Below, piece by piece: positions 6,610 through 14,295 of a stretch of 25,348 nt of DNA. Below the pieces are notes generated by a model. That model had not been told where the DNA came from. It saw nothing but the letters and a program-made list of their open reading frames with translations, and did no database searches. Position 1 is the first letter of the stretch. The number at the start of each line of letters is the position of its first letter. Location: the IMG/VR virus record IMGVR_UViG_3300036715_000169, positions 1-25,348 of that record; one strand, written 5' to 3'. The stretch comes from a virus. The position numbers and the translations under genes were made by a program.

Positions 6610-7149
6610 ATGCCTACCTGTAAGACCTGTAAAGATAAATTCATAGCCCGTTGGTTCAATCAAAAGTACTGTATGGTACACGATGAATGTATAAAAGCAT
6701 TTAGCACTTGGGTAGGTGAACAAAACAAAAAGAAGATTGACAAGGCAATAAAGCAGGACATTAAAGAGAGAAAAGAAAAGTTAATGAGCCATAAGGATTA
6801 CATTAAACTTTTACAAGTGGTGTTTAATACATACATTCGCTTAAGGGATAAGCATTTACCTTGCATAAGTTGTGGAACATTTAAAGCAGAGGAGTTTCAC
6901 GCTGGACATTACATTGCAACTACTTATCAATACTTACGCTTTGATGAAGCAAACGTACACAAACAATGCTCTAAGTGCAATACTTACCTCAGAGGCAACT
7001 CAATACCATATCGAATAGAATTAATTAAAAGAATAGGCTTAAAAGAAGTTGAACGAATTGAGAATGATAGACACAAGCGACTTGAAATGACAATTACTCA
7101 AATAAAAGAAAAAATGATTCACTACAAGAAATTAATTAAATTAAAATAA
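6610..7149 (+). CDS. ninG: NinG-like (Rap) recombination endonuclease
   Basis: A 179-residue protein from ATG 6610, two bases after the helicase stop. An in-frame start at 6589 would overlap the helicase and add MGTKDVT. An N-terminal zinc knuckle (CKTCKDKF, cysteines 4 and 7, and C21) is followed by a basic coiled segment (residues 38-60). Then comes an HNH-like core: CISCG (85-88), FHAGHYI (96-102), H117, QCSKCNTYLRGN (C120, C123). This arrangement matches the NinG/Rap family, which cleaves branched recombination intermediates in lambda-like phages. With ERF and NinB relatives upstream it completes the recombination set. Confidence 0.85.
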   Translation: MPTCKTCKDKFIARWFNQKYCMVHDECIKAFSTWVGEQNKKKIDKAIKQDIKERKEKLMSHKDYIKLLQVVFNTYIRLRDKHLPCISCGTFKAEEFHAGHYIATTYQYLRFDEANVHKQCSKCNTYLRGNSIPYRIELIKRIGLKEVERIENDRHKRLEMTITQIKEKMIHYKKLIKLK

Positions 7150-7154
7150 TTTAG

Positions 7155-7162
7155 TATATTTG
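7155..7162 (+). promoter_or_regulatory. -7 box of the packaging-gene promoter
   Basis: TATATTTG, preceded by TAG as at 20796 and 23025. The next gene starts 20 bases downstream, so the leader is very short. No -33 TTG is seen. Confidence 0.55.
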
Positions 7163-7181
7163 TCATAAGTTATGAGTTATT

Positions 7182-7466
7182 ATGGCAAAAACATCAGGTT
7201 CTTTTCAAAAAGGACACAAAGGATATAAACCAAAGGGGGCAATTAGTAAAATAACCCGAAGCGTTAAAGAGGTGTTCCAAGCTGCATTTGATGAAATGCA
7301 AGAAACAAAACACGCTAATCTGTTAACGTGGGGTAAGGAAAACCCTAATGAGTTTTATAGGTTAACAGCTAAACTTATCCCAGCAGCAATGGAAGTAAAA
7401 GCCGATATTCAAATAAACGACATAACAGGGGTGGTAATATTGCCACCTGAAACTAAAGATAAATAA
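7182..7466 (+). CDS. candidate terminase small subunit (DUF5681-like)
   Basis: A 94-residue protein. It begins GSFQKGHKGYKPKGAISK, the glycine- and lysine-rich opening of DUF5681-like phage proteins, and continues with a helix (SVKEVFQAAFDEMQETKHAN) and FYRLTAKLIPAAMEVK. Proteins of this build commonly lie just before the large terminase and are taken for DNA-recognition subunits. There is no ATPase motif. It starts the packaging operon behind its own promoter. The family fit is good; the packaging role is inferred from position. Confidence 0.65.
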   Translation: MAKTSGSFQKGHKGYKPKGAISKITRSVKEVFQAAFDEMQETKHANLLTWGKENPNEFYRLTAKLIPAAMEVKADIQINDITGVVILPPETKDK

Positions 7467-7467
7467 A

Positions 7468-7683
7468 ATGAACTTAAAAGAATTAGAAAAATTTGGAAAG
7501 GTTGTTATTCGTGTAGACAATGGCACTTCATATAGGGTTAAATTAACAGATGGGTATGCGCCTTATAATGTAGCTGAGTTTGTTGAAACGATTAAAGAAG
7601 AATTTATCGGCAAGTACGATAAAGTTGAATTATGTACTACACAAGGCGACCTTTTTGAGCTTATTTTAGTGCCAAAAGATTAA
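7468..7683 (+). CDS. unknown small protein between terminase genes
   Basis: A 71-residue protein with strand and helix character: KVVIRVDNGTSYRVKLTDGY, a helix (NVAEFVETIKEEFIGKY), then KVELCTTQGDLFELILVP. It begins one base after the previous stop. No known motif is apparent. The regular beta-alpha-beta look suggests a real folded protein. It might help packaging, given that it sits between small and large terminase genes, but nothing in the sequence shows that. Confidence 0.6.
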   Translation: MNLKELEKFGKVVIRVDNGTSYRVKLTDGYAPYNVAEFVETIKEEFIGKYDKVELCTTQGDLFELILVPKD

Positions 7684-7727
7684 AAAAATTATTATCCTAG
7701 ACCAATGGTGTCAATACTCAGATTAAA

Positions 7728-9041
7728 ATGGTCTTAGAAATAACACCAACAGAAAAACAATACGAGGCTTGGCAATTATTAGGGGATAATACTACAAGTT
7801 TTTTATTGTTTGGAGGTGGTGCAGGAGGTGGTAAATCCTTTCTTGGCTGTCAATGGCTAATTGCTCAATGCTTAGGATATAAAAATGTTCGTTATTTAAT
7901 GGCTCGTAAAGAGTTAAAGCAATTAAAGGCTACAACCTTAAATACTTTCTTTAAAATATGCTCTGAATACAACATTAAACGTGACATTCACTATAATTAC
8001 AATGCTCAATCGGGAGTAATATCATTCTTACAAACGGGAAGCGAGATTGTCTTAATGGATTTAGTAAAGAAACCTAGTGACCCGATGTTTCAAGACTTAG
8101 GTTCGTTGGAATTAACAGGTGCATTTATTGATGAAGCAGGAGAGATTGATTCTTTAGCGTTTGACATTCTTAAATCAAGAATAGGTAGGCAGAACAATCA
8201 AGCCAATGGAATTATGCCTAAAATACTAATGACTTGTAACCCAATAAAGAACTGGCTTTATTATTCATTCTTTAAACCTAATAGAGAGGGTACGTTAATA
8301 GAAGGGTATAAATTCTTACAAGCCCTTGTTACAGATAACAACAAGGTAGATGAAGATTACATTAATCAGTTAAGAAGCATAACAGATAAAGTAACAAGAC
8401 AACGATTATTATTGGGCGATTGGGAGTACTCAGACGATTCAAGCCAGTTAATAACCTATGACAGTATAATTGATTCGTTTAACAATCATTTTGTAAAGAA
8501 TGGCACAAGGTACATAGTAGCTGATATAGCAAGATTCGGAAAGGATAAAACCGTTATAGGTGTGTGGTCAGGGTTTATACTTGAGAAGGTTGTCGTGTTA
8601 AGAAAATCAAGTATAACAGACACAGCCGAAAAGATAAGAGAATTGCAAGGTGTTTGGTTTATTCCTACAAGTCAAGTGTTGGTAGATGAAGATGGTGTAG
8701 GTGGTGGAGTAAAAGACATATTAAAATGCAAAGGCTTTGTAAATAATTCAACAGCAGCCAAAGGCGAACAATATATTAATCTTAAATCACAATGCTATTA
8801 TCGTATGGCAGAACGAATGAACAAAGCTGAGTACTGGTTAAAATGTACCGATACACAAATAAAGGAACATATCATTGAAGAATTAGAGCAAGTAAAACAG
8901 AAAAGCGTTGATAGTGATGGTAAAAAAGCAATCATATCAAAAGATTTAGTAAAGGATATATTAGGTCGTTCACCTGACTATTCAGATATGATAGCATACA
9001 GAGAATACTTTGAATTATTTGCTACAAAAAAGATTTTTTAA
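7728..9041 (+). CDS. terL: terminase large subunit
   Basis: A 437-residue protein with both TerL domains. The ATPase has Walker A GGGAGGGKS at residues 29-37, Walker B GAFIDEAGEI (DE at 135-136) and coupling motif MTCNP near 168-172. The RNase H-like nuclease has its first acidic residue at D266 (VADIARFGKD), a second in VLVDEDGVGGG (D320, D322) and a third near D417-D420 (PDYSDMIAY). The enzyme cuts concatemeric DNA and pumps it through the portal into the prohead. Length and motifs are complete. The small subunit candidate lies upstream; the portal follows one gene later. Confidence 0.95.
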   Translation: MVLEITPTEKQYEAWQLLGDNTTSFLLFGGGAGGGKSFLGCQWLIAQCLGYKNVRYLMARKELKQLKATTLNTFFKICSEYNIKRDIHYNYNAQSGVISFLQTGSEIVLMDLVKKPSDPMFQDLGSLELTGAFIDEAGEIDSLAFDILKSRIGRQNNQANGIMPKILMTCNPIKNWLYYSFFKPNREGTLIEGYKFLQALVTDNNKVDEDYINQLRSITDKVTRQRLLLGDWEYSDDSSQLITYDSIIDSFNNHFVKNGTRYIVADIARFGKDKTVIGVWSGFILEKVVVLRKSSITDTAEKIRELQGVWFIPTSQVLVDEDGVGGGVKDILKCKGFVNNSTAAKGEQYINLKSQCYYRMAERMNKAEYWLKCTDTQIKEHIIEELEQVKQKSVDSDGKKAIISKDLVKDILGRSPDYSDMIAYREYFELFATKKIF

Positions 9042-9060
9042 TTTGTATTGATTAATTATT

Positions 9061-9068
9061 TATATTTG
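9061..9068 (+). promoter_or_regulatory. -7 box upstream of the gene at 9156
   Basis: TATATTTG followed by CAAT. No TTG lies 19 bases upstream, although TTTG at 9042-9045 is nearer. It gives a leader of about 80 bases that contains the hairpin at 9105-9142. Confidence 0.55.
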
Positions 9069-9104
9069 CAATATCATTCTTGGAGTTTTGCCTCTCCGTT
9101 ACAA

Positions 9105-9142
9105 AAAAGGTTATAGATTATAAACTATAATAATAACCTTTT
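9105..9142 (+). promoter_or_regulatory. long hairpin in the leader of the gene at 9156
   Basis: AAAAGGTTAT (9105-9114) is the exact reverse complement of ATAACCTTTT (9133-9142), giving a 10-bp stem with an 18-base AT-rich loop. It ends 13 bases before the ATG. It could be a transcript stabiliser, a translational control element, or a weak terminator for read-through from the terminase genes. The short T run after the stem is only four long, so efficient termination is doubtful. Confidence 0.5.
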
Positions 9143-9155
9143 AAAACCTTTAAAA

Positions 9156-9749
9156 ATGGCAATTTGCGATACTTTTAGTTGCACAAATGGAATAGGCGAT
9201 ACAGTCATTCCTAATTGTGGAGATGTAGATTATGGTAAGAAGATTGTAAAAGTCTTTCTTATGAAAACAACAGGAGCAGGATTTCCTGATGTTAGTTCTT
9301 TAATTGTAGAATCCAACTGGACTACCAGGATGGGTTACGCTGCAACAGGAGCAAACTCTGTTGATAGAATTGTAGCTTTGGGTGACTTGCACGTTGGTAT
9401 TAAACCTGCTGCTGAAGTAGAAACTGAAGAAGCACCTTACGGTGGCGATGAATTAGTTGCTCGTAAACACTCTATTACTTTTGAAATAAAAAGATGGAAC
9501 GCTGCATTAATTACAGCTATTAATAACTTAAGATGTATTGACCAATACAACTTTTGGTATTTAACAGAAACGGGTTATTTGTTTGGAGGTATTGCTGGTT
9601 ATCCATCTGCATCATTTGTTTGGGGTGGACTTGAACACGCAGGTATTGGACAAGGTAAATCAAAAAGTACTAATGCAGTATCTTGGTATTCTAAGGATGA
9701 CAGTATTGGTTATTTGACTACTTTCCTTAAAACAAAAACAAACCCTTAA
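9156..9749 (+). CDS. unknown, probable virion protein
   Basis: A 197-residue protein I cannot assign. The start is cysteine-bearing (MAICDTFSCTNGIGDTVIPN), followed by strand-rich segments (KKIVKVFLMKTTGAGFPDVS, KHSITFEIKRWNAALITAIN) and a glycine- and aromatic-rich end (FWYLTETGYLFGGIAGYPSA). The beta-rich, glycine-rich composition and lack of enzyme motifs suit a structural protein. It has its own promoter and a structured leader, as expected for a gene made in large amounts. A tail-tube or head-decoration protein is possible. Its position between terminase and portal is unusual for either. Confidence 0.6.
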   Translation: MAICDTFSCTNGIGDTVIPNCGDVDYGKKIVKVFLMKTTGAGFPDVSSLIVESNWTTRMGYAATGANSVDRIVALGDLHVGIKPAAEVETEEAPYGGDELVARKHSITFEIKRWNAALITAINNLRCIDQYNFWYLTETGYLFGGIAGYPSASFVWGGLEHAGIGQGKSKSTNAVSWYSKDDSIGYLTTFLKTKTNP

Positions 9750-9760
9750 TACTACCTATA

Positions 9761-11470
9761 ATGGTTCTTGATGATGCAAAGATTAAGAGCCTTATAGAAA
9801 AGCCTTACAGTAAGGCTTTAATAGATAGGGCAAAACAATTATTTAAGTCACACCGACTTCATATAAAGGGAGTCGGTGTTGATGACTTCCTTGCTCGTAT
9901 GGAACAATACGAAAACGAAGCGCAACACAATTTAAGGAAGCGACTTGCCAAACCTGCTACTGTACCTATTTATGGTAAAGAGTTAGCACCATTTAGTAAG
10001 GCATTTTCTGCACAAGGTTTCTCTCGTTATTATAACTTCAAACTAGAAAACCAAAAGTCAGACTTTAAGAATTATTTAATGTCAGACTTAGGTGATGGAA
10101 TGAATATGTCACAATGGATGCGTTATTGGCTTGAAAAGGTTAATTACGATTCAACAGGACTAATGATGGTAGAATTACCAAGCGAATCAGAGGAAGAACT
10201 AAATCCTTATATTTGCTTTAAGTCTATTAATGATATTCACGATATTGAGTTTGAAGGTAATAATATTGAGTATGTTATACTTAAATGGGAACACGAGGCA
10301 ATGGAATATGAAAATGTGTTACACAATTCAGGTATAGAATATTTTAGAGTAATTGATGCTGAGTTAGACCGTATCTATAAACGTGAAGATGGTAATATAT
10401 CTGAAGTGTTAGATAAGCAACTTAAAAATAAGTTTGGTTATGTTCCTGCTATTGCAGTATCAAATCAAAAAGATTCAATAAGCGAAGCAAGAACATCTTA
10501 TGTATGGCAGTCAATAGGATTAGCAGATGAATATTTGTTAGATAGTTCTATCCACACCATAAGTAAGAAGCTACACGGATTTCCGATTAAGTATATGCGC
10601 CAACAAGGGTGCAAGGTATGTTCAGGAAGTGGTATGTTATCAAATCCTAGATACTTTGACGATAATTCTTTGTCACAAACAATGAATTGTTCAGGGTGTA
10701 ACGGTACAGGCTATTCAATGAAATCAGATGTTAGTGATGTGATAATCATTCCAACACCAACACAAGGCGAACCCGATGTATTACCAGTTGCAGGTTATGT
10801 ACAACCTGATATTGCTACTTTATCAGAACAAAGAACAGAAAGCGATTGGTTAAGAATACATATATCTAAGGCTATTTGGACTGCTGATGATTCAGTAGGC
10901 ACAGGGTCAAGCGATAAAACAGCAACAGGTGTAGTTCACGATGTACAAAGTGTACACGATAAACTAAATATAGTAAGTGATAATGCACAAGAAGTTGAAA
11001 AGTTTTTGACTGATACTTTAGCATTGATTCGTTACGGTAGTGATTACATTGATTCAGCTATTAATTATGGTAGAAGGTATTTTGTAAGAACTGCTGATGA
11101 AATAGAGAGGTTATATGAAGCTGCACGAACAGCAAACTTACCTACTCACTTACTAGATGCATACATTGAAGAACTTATTTATGTTAAGTTTGGTAACGAC
11201 CAAATGGAACTACAAAGACAATTAAAGCTAAACGAGTTAGAGCCATTTATACATCTATCAGCAAAAGAAGTAAAAGATTTAGGAGTAAGCCAAAGCGATT
11301 TATTTTTAAAAATATACTTCAATGATTATATTGAATTGTTTGAACGTGAAGGAAACAGTATATCGCTTTCAAGTACAACAGATATAGCTAAAAAGTTAGC
11401 AGAGTATAATAAGGCAAAGGTTGATGAAACAAAACCAATTATTGAACCAATAATACAACCTATTGAATAA
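9761..11470 (+). CDS. portal protein with a zinc-knuckle insertion
   Basis: A 569-residue protein in the portal position. Residues 90-210 contain the beta-rich portal core (YICFKSINDIHDIEFEGNNI). Residues 365-450 hold the helical stem region, including SVGTGSSDKTATGVVHDVQS. The C-terminus is proline-rich and acidic. Residues about 284-318 carry two knuckles, CKVCSGSG (C284, C287) and CSGCNGTG (C310, C313), like half of the DnaJ zinc-binding repeats. The portal dodecamer is the DNA entry channel and nucleates head assembly. The assignment comes from gene order, size and the general pattern rather than a single decisive motif. Confidence 0.8.
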   Translation: MVLDDAKIKSLIEKPYSKALIDRAKQLFKSHRLHIKGVGVDDFLARMEQYENEAQHNLRKRLAKPATVPIYGKELAPFSKAFSAQGFSRYYNFKLENQKSDFKNYLMSDLGDGMNMSQWMRYWLEKVNYDSTGLMMVELPSESEEELNPYICFKSINDIHDIEFEGNNIEYVILKWEHEAMEYENVLHNSGIEYFRVIDAELDRIYKREDGNISEVLDKQLKNKFGYVPAIAVSNQKDSISEARTSYVWQSIGLADEYLLDSSIHTISKKLHGFPIKYMRQQGCKVCSGSGMLSNPRYFDDNSLSQTMNCSGCNGTGYSMKSDVSDVIIIPTPTQGEPDVLPVAGYVQPDIATLSEQRTESDWLRIHISKAIWTADDSVGTGSSDKTATGVVHDVQSVHDKLNIVSDNAQEVEKFLTDTLALIRYGSDYIDSAINYGRRYFVRTADEIERLYEAARTANLPTHLLDAYIEELIYVKFGNDQMELQRQLKLNELEPFIHLSAKEVKDLGVSQSDLFLKIYFNDYIELFEREGNSISLSSTTDIAKKLAEYNKAKVDETKPIIEPIIQPIE

Positions 11471-11475
11471 ATTAT

Positions 11476-11483
11476 TATATTTG
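11476..11483 (+). promoter_or_regulatory. -7 box upstream of the gene at 11565
   Basis: TATATTTG followed by CAATT, five bases after the portal stop. The leader of about 80 bases holds a hairpin and a direct repeat. No -33 TTG is evident. Confidence 0.5.
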
Positions 11484-11491
11484 CAATTCCA

Positions 11492-11537
11492 AACCATATT
11501 TATTATGGTTGCCTACCGACTGAACAAACTACCGACT
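11492..11537 (+). promoter_or_regulatory. leader hairpin and 9-base direct repeat
   Basis: AACCATA (11492-11498) pairs with TATGGTT (11504-11510) around a five-base loop. It is followed by CTACCGACT at 11513-11521 and again at 11529-11537. This is the second late leader with a hairpin, after 9105-9142. The repeat could be a protein-binding site on DNA or RNA; no function can be read from it. Confidence 0.4.
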
Positions 11538-11564
11538 ACAACTATCAATTAAGTTACAAAAGTT

Positions 11565-12056
11565 ATGACTGAATTAAAAAAAACGTATGTCAAAGCAATA
11601 CGCATAGACACAAAAGGAAACACAATGACAAAAGGCGATTTAGAACAGCCCGATGTATGTGCATTTAGCTTACAAGATTGGAAGCAAATGAGTGAAACAA
11701 AGGGTCTGAATTGGAAGTATATTGAACATATACCTTGCCCAAGTGAAGGAGATATATTAAAAGAGTATGTAACAGGAGGGGCAGAGATTACAGCAGTAAA
11801 AGAGTTTATTAAAAATGGGGGTGTTTTGGATTTACCAAAAGAGCCTGAACGTATAAAGAGTGATGCCGAGTTAGTAAAAGAGTTAATGGCAAGAATAACT
11901 GAACTTGAAAAAGGTAAAGTAAGTCTTGAACAAAAACCTGATGACTACTTAAATGGGTTAACCGATGACCAGTTAAAAGAATTGGCAAAGGATAATAACA
12001 TTACAGGATTTGGCAATATGAAACGTGAAACATTAATTAATAAACTAACAAAATAA
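11565..12056 (+). CDS. unknown protein with C-terminal HeH/SAP-like motif
   Basis: A 163-residue protein. Residues 1-65 form a small domain (KTYVKAIRIDTKGNTMTKGD, then SLQDWKQMSETKGLNWKYIE). Residues 93-125 are a charged, partly coiled linker. Residues about 127-161 (YLNGLTDDQLKELAKDNNIT, then a loop and KRETLINKL) match the helix-extended-helix pattern of SAP/HeH/Rho-N domains, which bind nucleic acid. Such tails occur in small head-region proteins of many phages. The gene sits between portal and scaffold, has its own promoter and leader, and is followed by the scaffold after three bases. Confidence 0.6.
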   Translation: MTELKKTYVKAIRIDTKGNTMTKGDLEQPDVCAFSLQDWKQMSETKGLNWKYIEHIPCPSEGDILKEYVTGGAEITAVKEFIKNGGVLDLPKEPERIKSDAELVKELMARITELEKGKVSLEQKPDDYLNGLTDDQLKELAKDNNITGFGNMKRETLINKLTK

Positions 12057-12059
12057 ACA

Positions 12060-12965
12060 ATGGAACTAAACGCAACAGCAGTAGAACATATAGCAACGGT
12101 ACTAAAAGTAGACATCGAAGCATTAAAAACAGCATTAACAACAGCCGATGCTAAAGTAGATGAGATTATACCAACATCAATAAAGGTATTCTTAGAGAAT
12201 GATTACAATACGTTAATAGATAACGTTCAAAAGGAGGGTAAGATGGTTAACGGTGTTCTTATAGGTGGTTATGAGAATGGGAAAAAAGCAGAAAGGGAAA
12301 TGACTGTTAAGAATTTAAAGCGTACACACAACATTGAGAATAACGAGATAAAAACTATTGACGATGTGTTAAGTGTATTAGTAGAAAAGGCTAAAGGCGA
12401 TTCGGGTAAGAGTGAGCCTGAAGCAGTAAAAGAATTAAAAAAAGAAAAAGAACAGTTACAAATACTTGCACAAAGCAAGGATAAAGAGATTGCCGATTTA
12501 ATAAGTAAGAATGAAACAACAATTAAACAAGCTGCTGTAAAAGGTGCTATTGAAAGAGTTGTTAGTTCTTTAAACATTGATGCACCTGATTCGGTTATAA
12601 ACGGTCAGCGTGAGTTAGTGATTGATAAAGCAATGCAGAAGTACCGAATAGAAAATGAGGATGGTCGTTCAGTAGTTTACGACAACTCAACAGGGGTAAA
12701 GATGGTTGATAGCCTTCAAAATCCGTTACCAATAGAAGTAGTGATTACAAACTTTGCTAAAGGTTACGTTAGCTTGAAAGGCTCTGAGGGAGGTCGAGGT
12801 GCAGCATCTTCCAAAAATAATAACCAATCAGGAAGTGAAGTAGGCAACATAAAAAACAAAGTTGACCTAGAAAACTACTTACGAAACAAAGGTGTTAGTC
12901 CAACCTCACAAGAGGCGACATCAATAATGCTAGAGGTTTATAAGTTAAACCCTGATTTTAAATAG
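12060..12965 (+). CDS. candidate capsid scaffold protein
   Basis: A 301-residue highly charged protein. Residues about 115-160 are a strong coiled coil (EAVKELKKEKEQLQILAQSK, then DKEIADLISKNE). Residues 235-265 are a low-complexity G/S/N linker (GSEGGRGAASSKNNNQSGSE). A short C-terminal helical segment (DLENYLRNKGVSPTSQEATS) could be the capsid-binding tail. A charged coiled-coil protein directly before the major capsid gene, eight bases away, is the standard position and build of a scaffold. No protease motif is visible in the window, so scaffold exit rather than cleavage is possible. Confidence 0.7.
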   Translation: MELNATAVEHIATVLKVDIEALKTALTTADAKVDEIIPTSIKVFLENDYNTLIDNVQKEGKMVNGVLIGGYENGKKAEREMTVKNLKRTHNIENNEIKTIDDVLSVLVEKAKGDSGKSEPEAVKELKKEKEQLQILAQSKDKEIADLISKNETTIKQAAVKGAIERVVSSLNIDAPDSVINGQRELVIDKAMQKYRIENEDGRSVVYDNSTGVKMVDSLQNPLPIEVVITNFAKGYVSLKGSEGGRGAASSKNNNQSGSEVGNIKNKVDLENYLRNKGVSPTSQEATSIMLEVYKLNPDFK

Positions 12966-12972
12966 ATAAACA

Positions 12973-14004
12973 ATGGCAAATTTCACAGCAACAGACTTGC
13001 TTACAATCCGTGTACAAGCGGAAGCCTCAATGGCAGCAAGGATTAACAAGAATGAATTACGACCACCGTTAACAGGAGCATTAAATGCTTATTTTGCATC
13101 AACACCTGACTTAATTAATGGAGGTGCTTCTACAATTTCAAGTTTAAAGAACTCAACAGCACAACCAGTTGCTATTCCTGTTGTAAAACAGTTAACAACT
13201 ACTGTTGATTCGGCTCGTGCTTGTGGTGCAACTGAGGTAGGGGATTCTGCTTTAATTACTCCAACTTTCCAAATAGTATCAAAAGGCTTTAAAATGTCAT
13301 CTTTGATGTTTGCAGGAAACGAGATTAATTTTCAAGAAGCATTCCGTAACAACTTGGAGCAAACATTCATAAAGTTACACTTAAACTTAGAGCAAAAAGC
13401 TATTACTAACTTGGTGGCAAATCAGTCAGCAATTAATAACGGTTCTTTGAATACTTGGTTTGGTGCATTAAACCAAATGAACGTATCGGCAGCTAACTAC
13501 AATTACTTTTATTCAAGTATTGCAGCAGAATTGTTGGAGAATAACTTTAACGGTCAATTGTTTAACGTGCATATGGCAGCAGGTCGTGAGCAAGTACTTC
13601 GTACAGGCGCACAAGGTATGGGTAACGCTACTAACTTGCAATGGCAAATGGATGGTTTCACCCACTTTGCTACAAACAGCATATCAAGACCAACAGCATC
13701 AACAACTGCTTCTTTTATCTTTGTACCAGGAACAGTAGGTATCGTTCCTTGGATTAACAAAGTATCAAGAATAGGAGAGGACTTTGGAACTGAAATGTGG
13801 ACTACAATCAATGACCCTTTTGTACCAGGACTTACTTGGGAATTAAAAGTACGCAAATCTTGTGCTGATAATTCAGCAGTAACAACAGGTGGCGAGGCTG
13901 ACCCTACTTATGAGTTCCGTATATCAGCAGAGTTTGCTTACATTGCAGCTTACACTTCAAATACTGATACAGGTATCTACAAGTATGTTCAGAAAAACAT
14001 ATAG
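12973..14004 (+). CDS. major capsid protein (probable)
   Basis: A 343-residue protein, usual size for an HK97-fold capsid subunit. N-terminal helices (LTIRVQAEASMAARINKNEL) precede a middle rich in A, N, S and Q (LEQTFIKLHLNLEQKAITNL) and a beta-rich end (FVPGTVGIVPWINKVSRIGE; TWELKVRKSCADNS). No catalytic motif is present. The assignment rests on gene order (terminase, portal, scaffold, then this gene), length, and the strong intrinsic terminator directly behind it, which is typical of a very highly expressed late gene. The fold itself cannot be verified by eye. Confidence 0.75.
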   Translation: MANFTATDLLTIRVQAEASMAARINKNELRPPLTGALNAYFASTPDLINGGASTISSLKNSTAQPVAIPVVKQLTTTVDSARACGATEVGDSALITPTFQIVSKGFKMSSLMFAGNEINFQEAFRNNLEQTFIKLHLNLEQKAITNLVANQSAINNGSLNTWFGALNQMNVSAANYNYFYSSIAAELLENNFNGQLFNVHMAAGREQVLRTGAQGMGNATNLQWQMDGFTHFATNSISRPTASTTASFIFVPGTVGIVPWINKVSRIGEDFGTEMWTTINDPFVPGLTWELKVRKSCADNSAVTTGGEADPTYEFRISAEFAYIAAYTSNTDTGIYKYVQKNI

Positions 14005-14036
14005 TAGTTAGTAAAGTGTTAATAATTATTTGAACG

Positions 14037-14072
14037 GTAGCCTTTCTGAAATATGGAGGGCTACTTTTTTTT
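14037..14072 (+). terminator. intrinsic terminator after the capsid gene
   Basis: GTAGCC (14037-14042) pairs with GGCTAC (14059-14064). The pairing extends inward to a 10-bp stem, GTAGCCTTTC with GGAGGGCTAC, including two G-U pairs. The stem is followed by a run of eight T. It separates the head operon from the cassette behind it. Confidence 0.85.
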
Positions 14073-14075
14073 AAT

Positions 14076-14083
14076 TAAATTTG
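14076..14083 (+). promoter_or_regulatory. -7 box of the cassette promoter
   Basis: TAAATTTG fits TAnnTTTG and begins four bases after the T run of the terminator. It gives a leader of only about 12 bases before the cold-shock gene at 14103. This is the only promoter seen for the whole 6.5-kb cassette. Confidence 0.6.
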
Positions 14084-14102
14084 CATTAATTAACAATTGA
14101 TT

Positions 14103-14291
14103 ATGACAGGTAAAATTAAATTCTTCAACCAATTAAAAGGGTACGGTTTTATTATAGACGATGAAACAAGCAAAGATATATTCCTTCATATTACAAATGT
14201 AAAAGGTCAACCTAAAGAAGGGGATAACGTGACATACGATATTAAGGAAGATAAGAAAGGGTTACACGCTTTCAATGTTGTTAAAGCGTAA
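14103..14291 (+). CDS. cold-shock domain protein
   Basis: A 62-residue protein consisting of one cold-shock domain with little beyond it. KGYGFI at residues 12-17 is RNP1 and DIFLHI at 25-30 is RNP2, the two aromatic RNA-binding motifs. The five-strand pattern is complete, though the protein is slightly shorter than the usual 65-70 residues of CspA relatives. Such proteins bind single-stranded RNA or DNA and melt RNA structure. I chose the ATG at 14103 over an in-frame TTG at 14097. It is the first gene of the glycosyltransferase operon, four bases before the next start, so it may help translation of the long transcript that follows. Confidence 0.9.
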   Translation: MTGKIKFFNQLKGYGFIIDDETSKDIFLHITNVKGQPKEGDNVTYDIKEDKKGLHAFNVVKA

Positions 14292-14295
14292 CACT

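Noticed and set aside
13520-13856. Overlapping frames on both strands within the capsid gene
   Set aside because: The capsid frame is continuous through this region, and the alternative products have no motif or start context.
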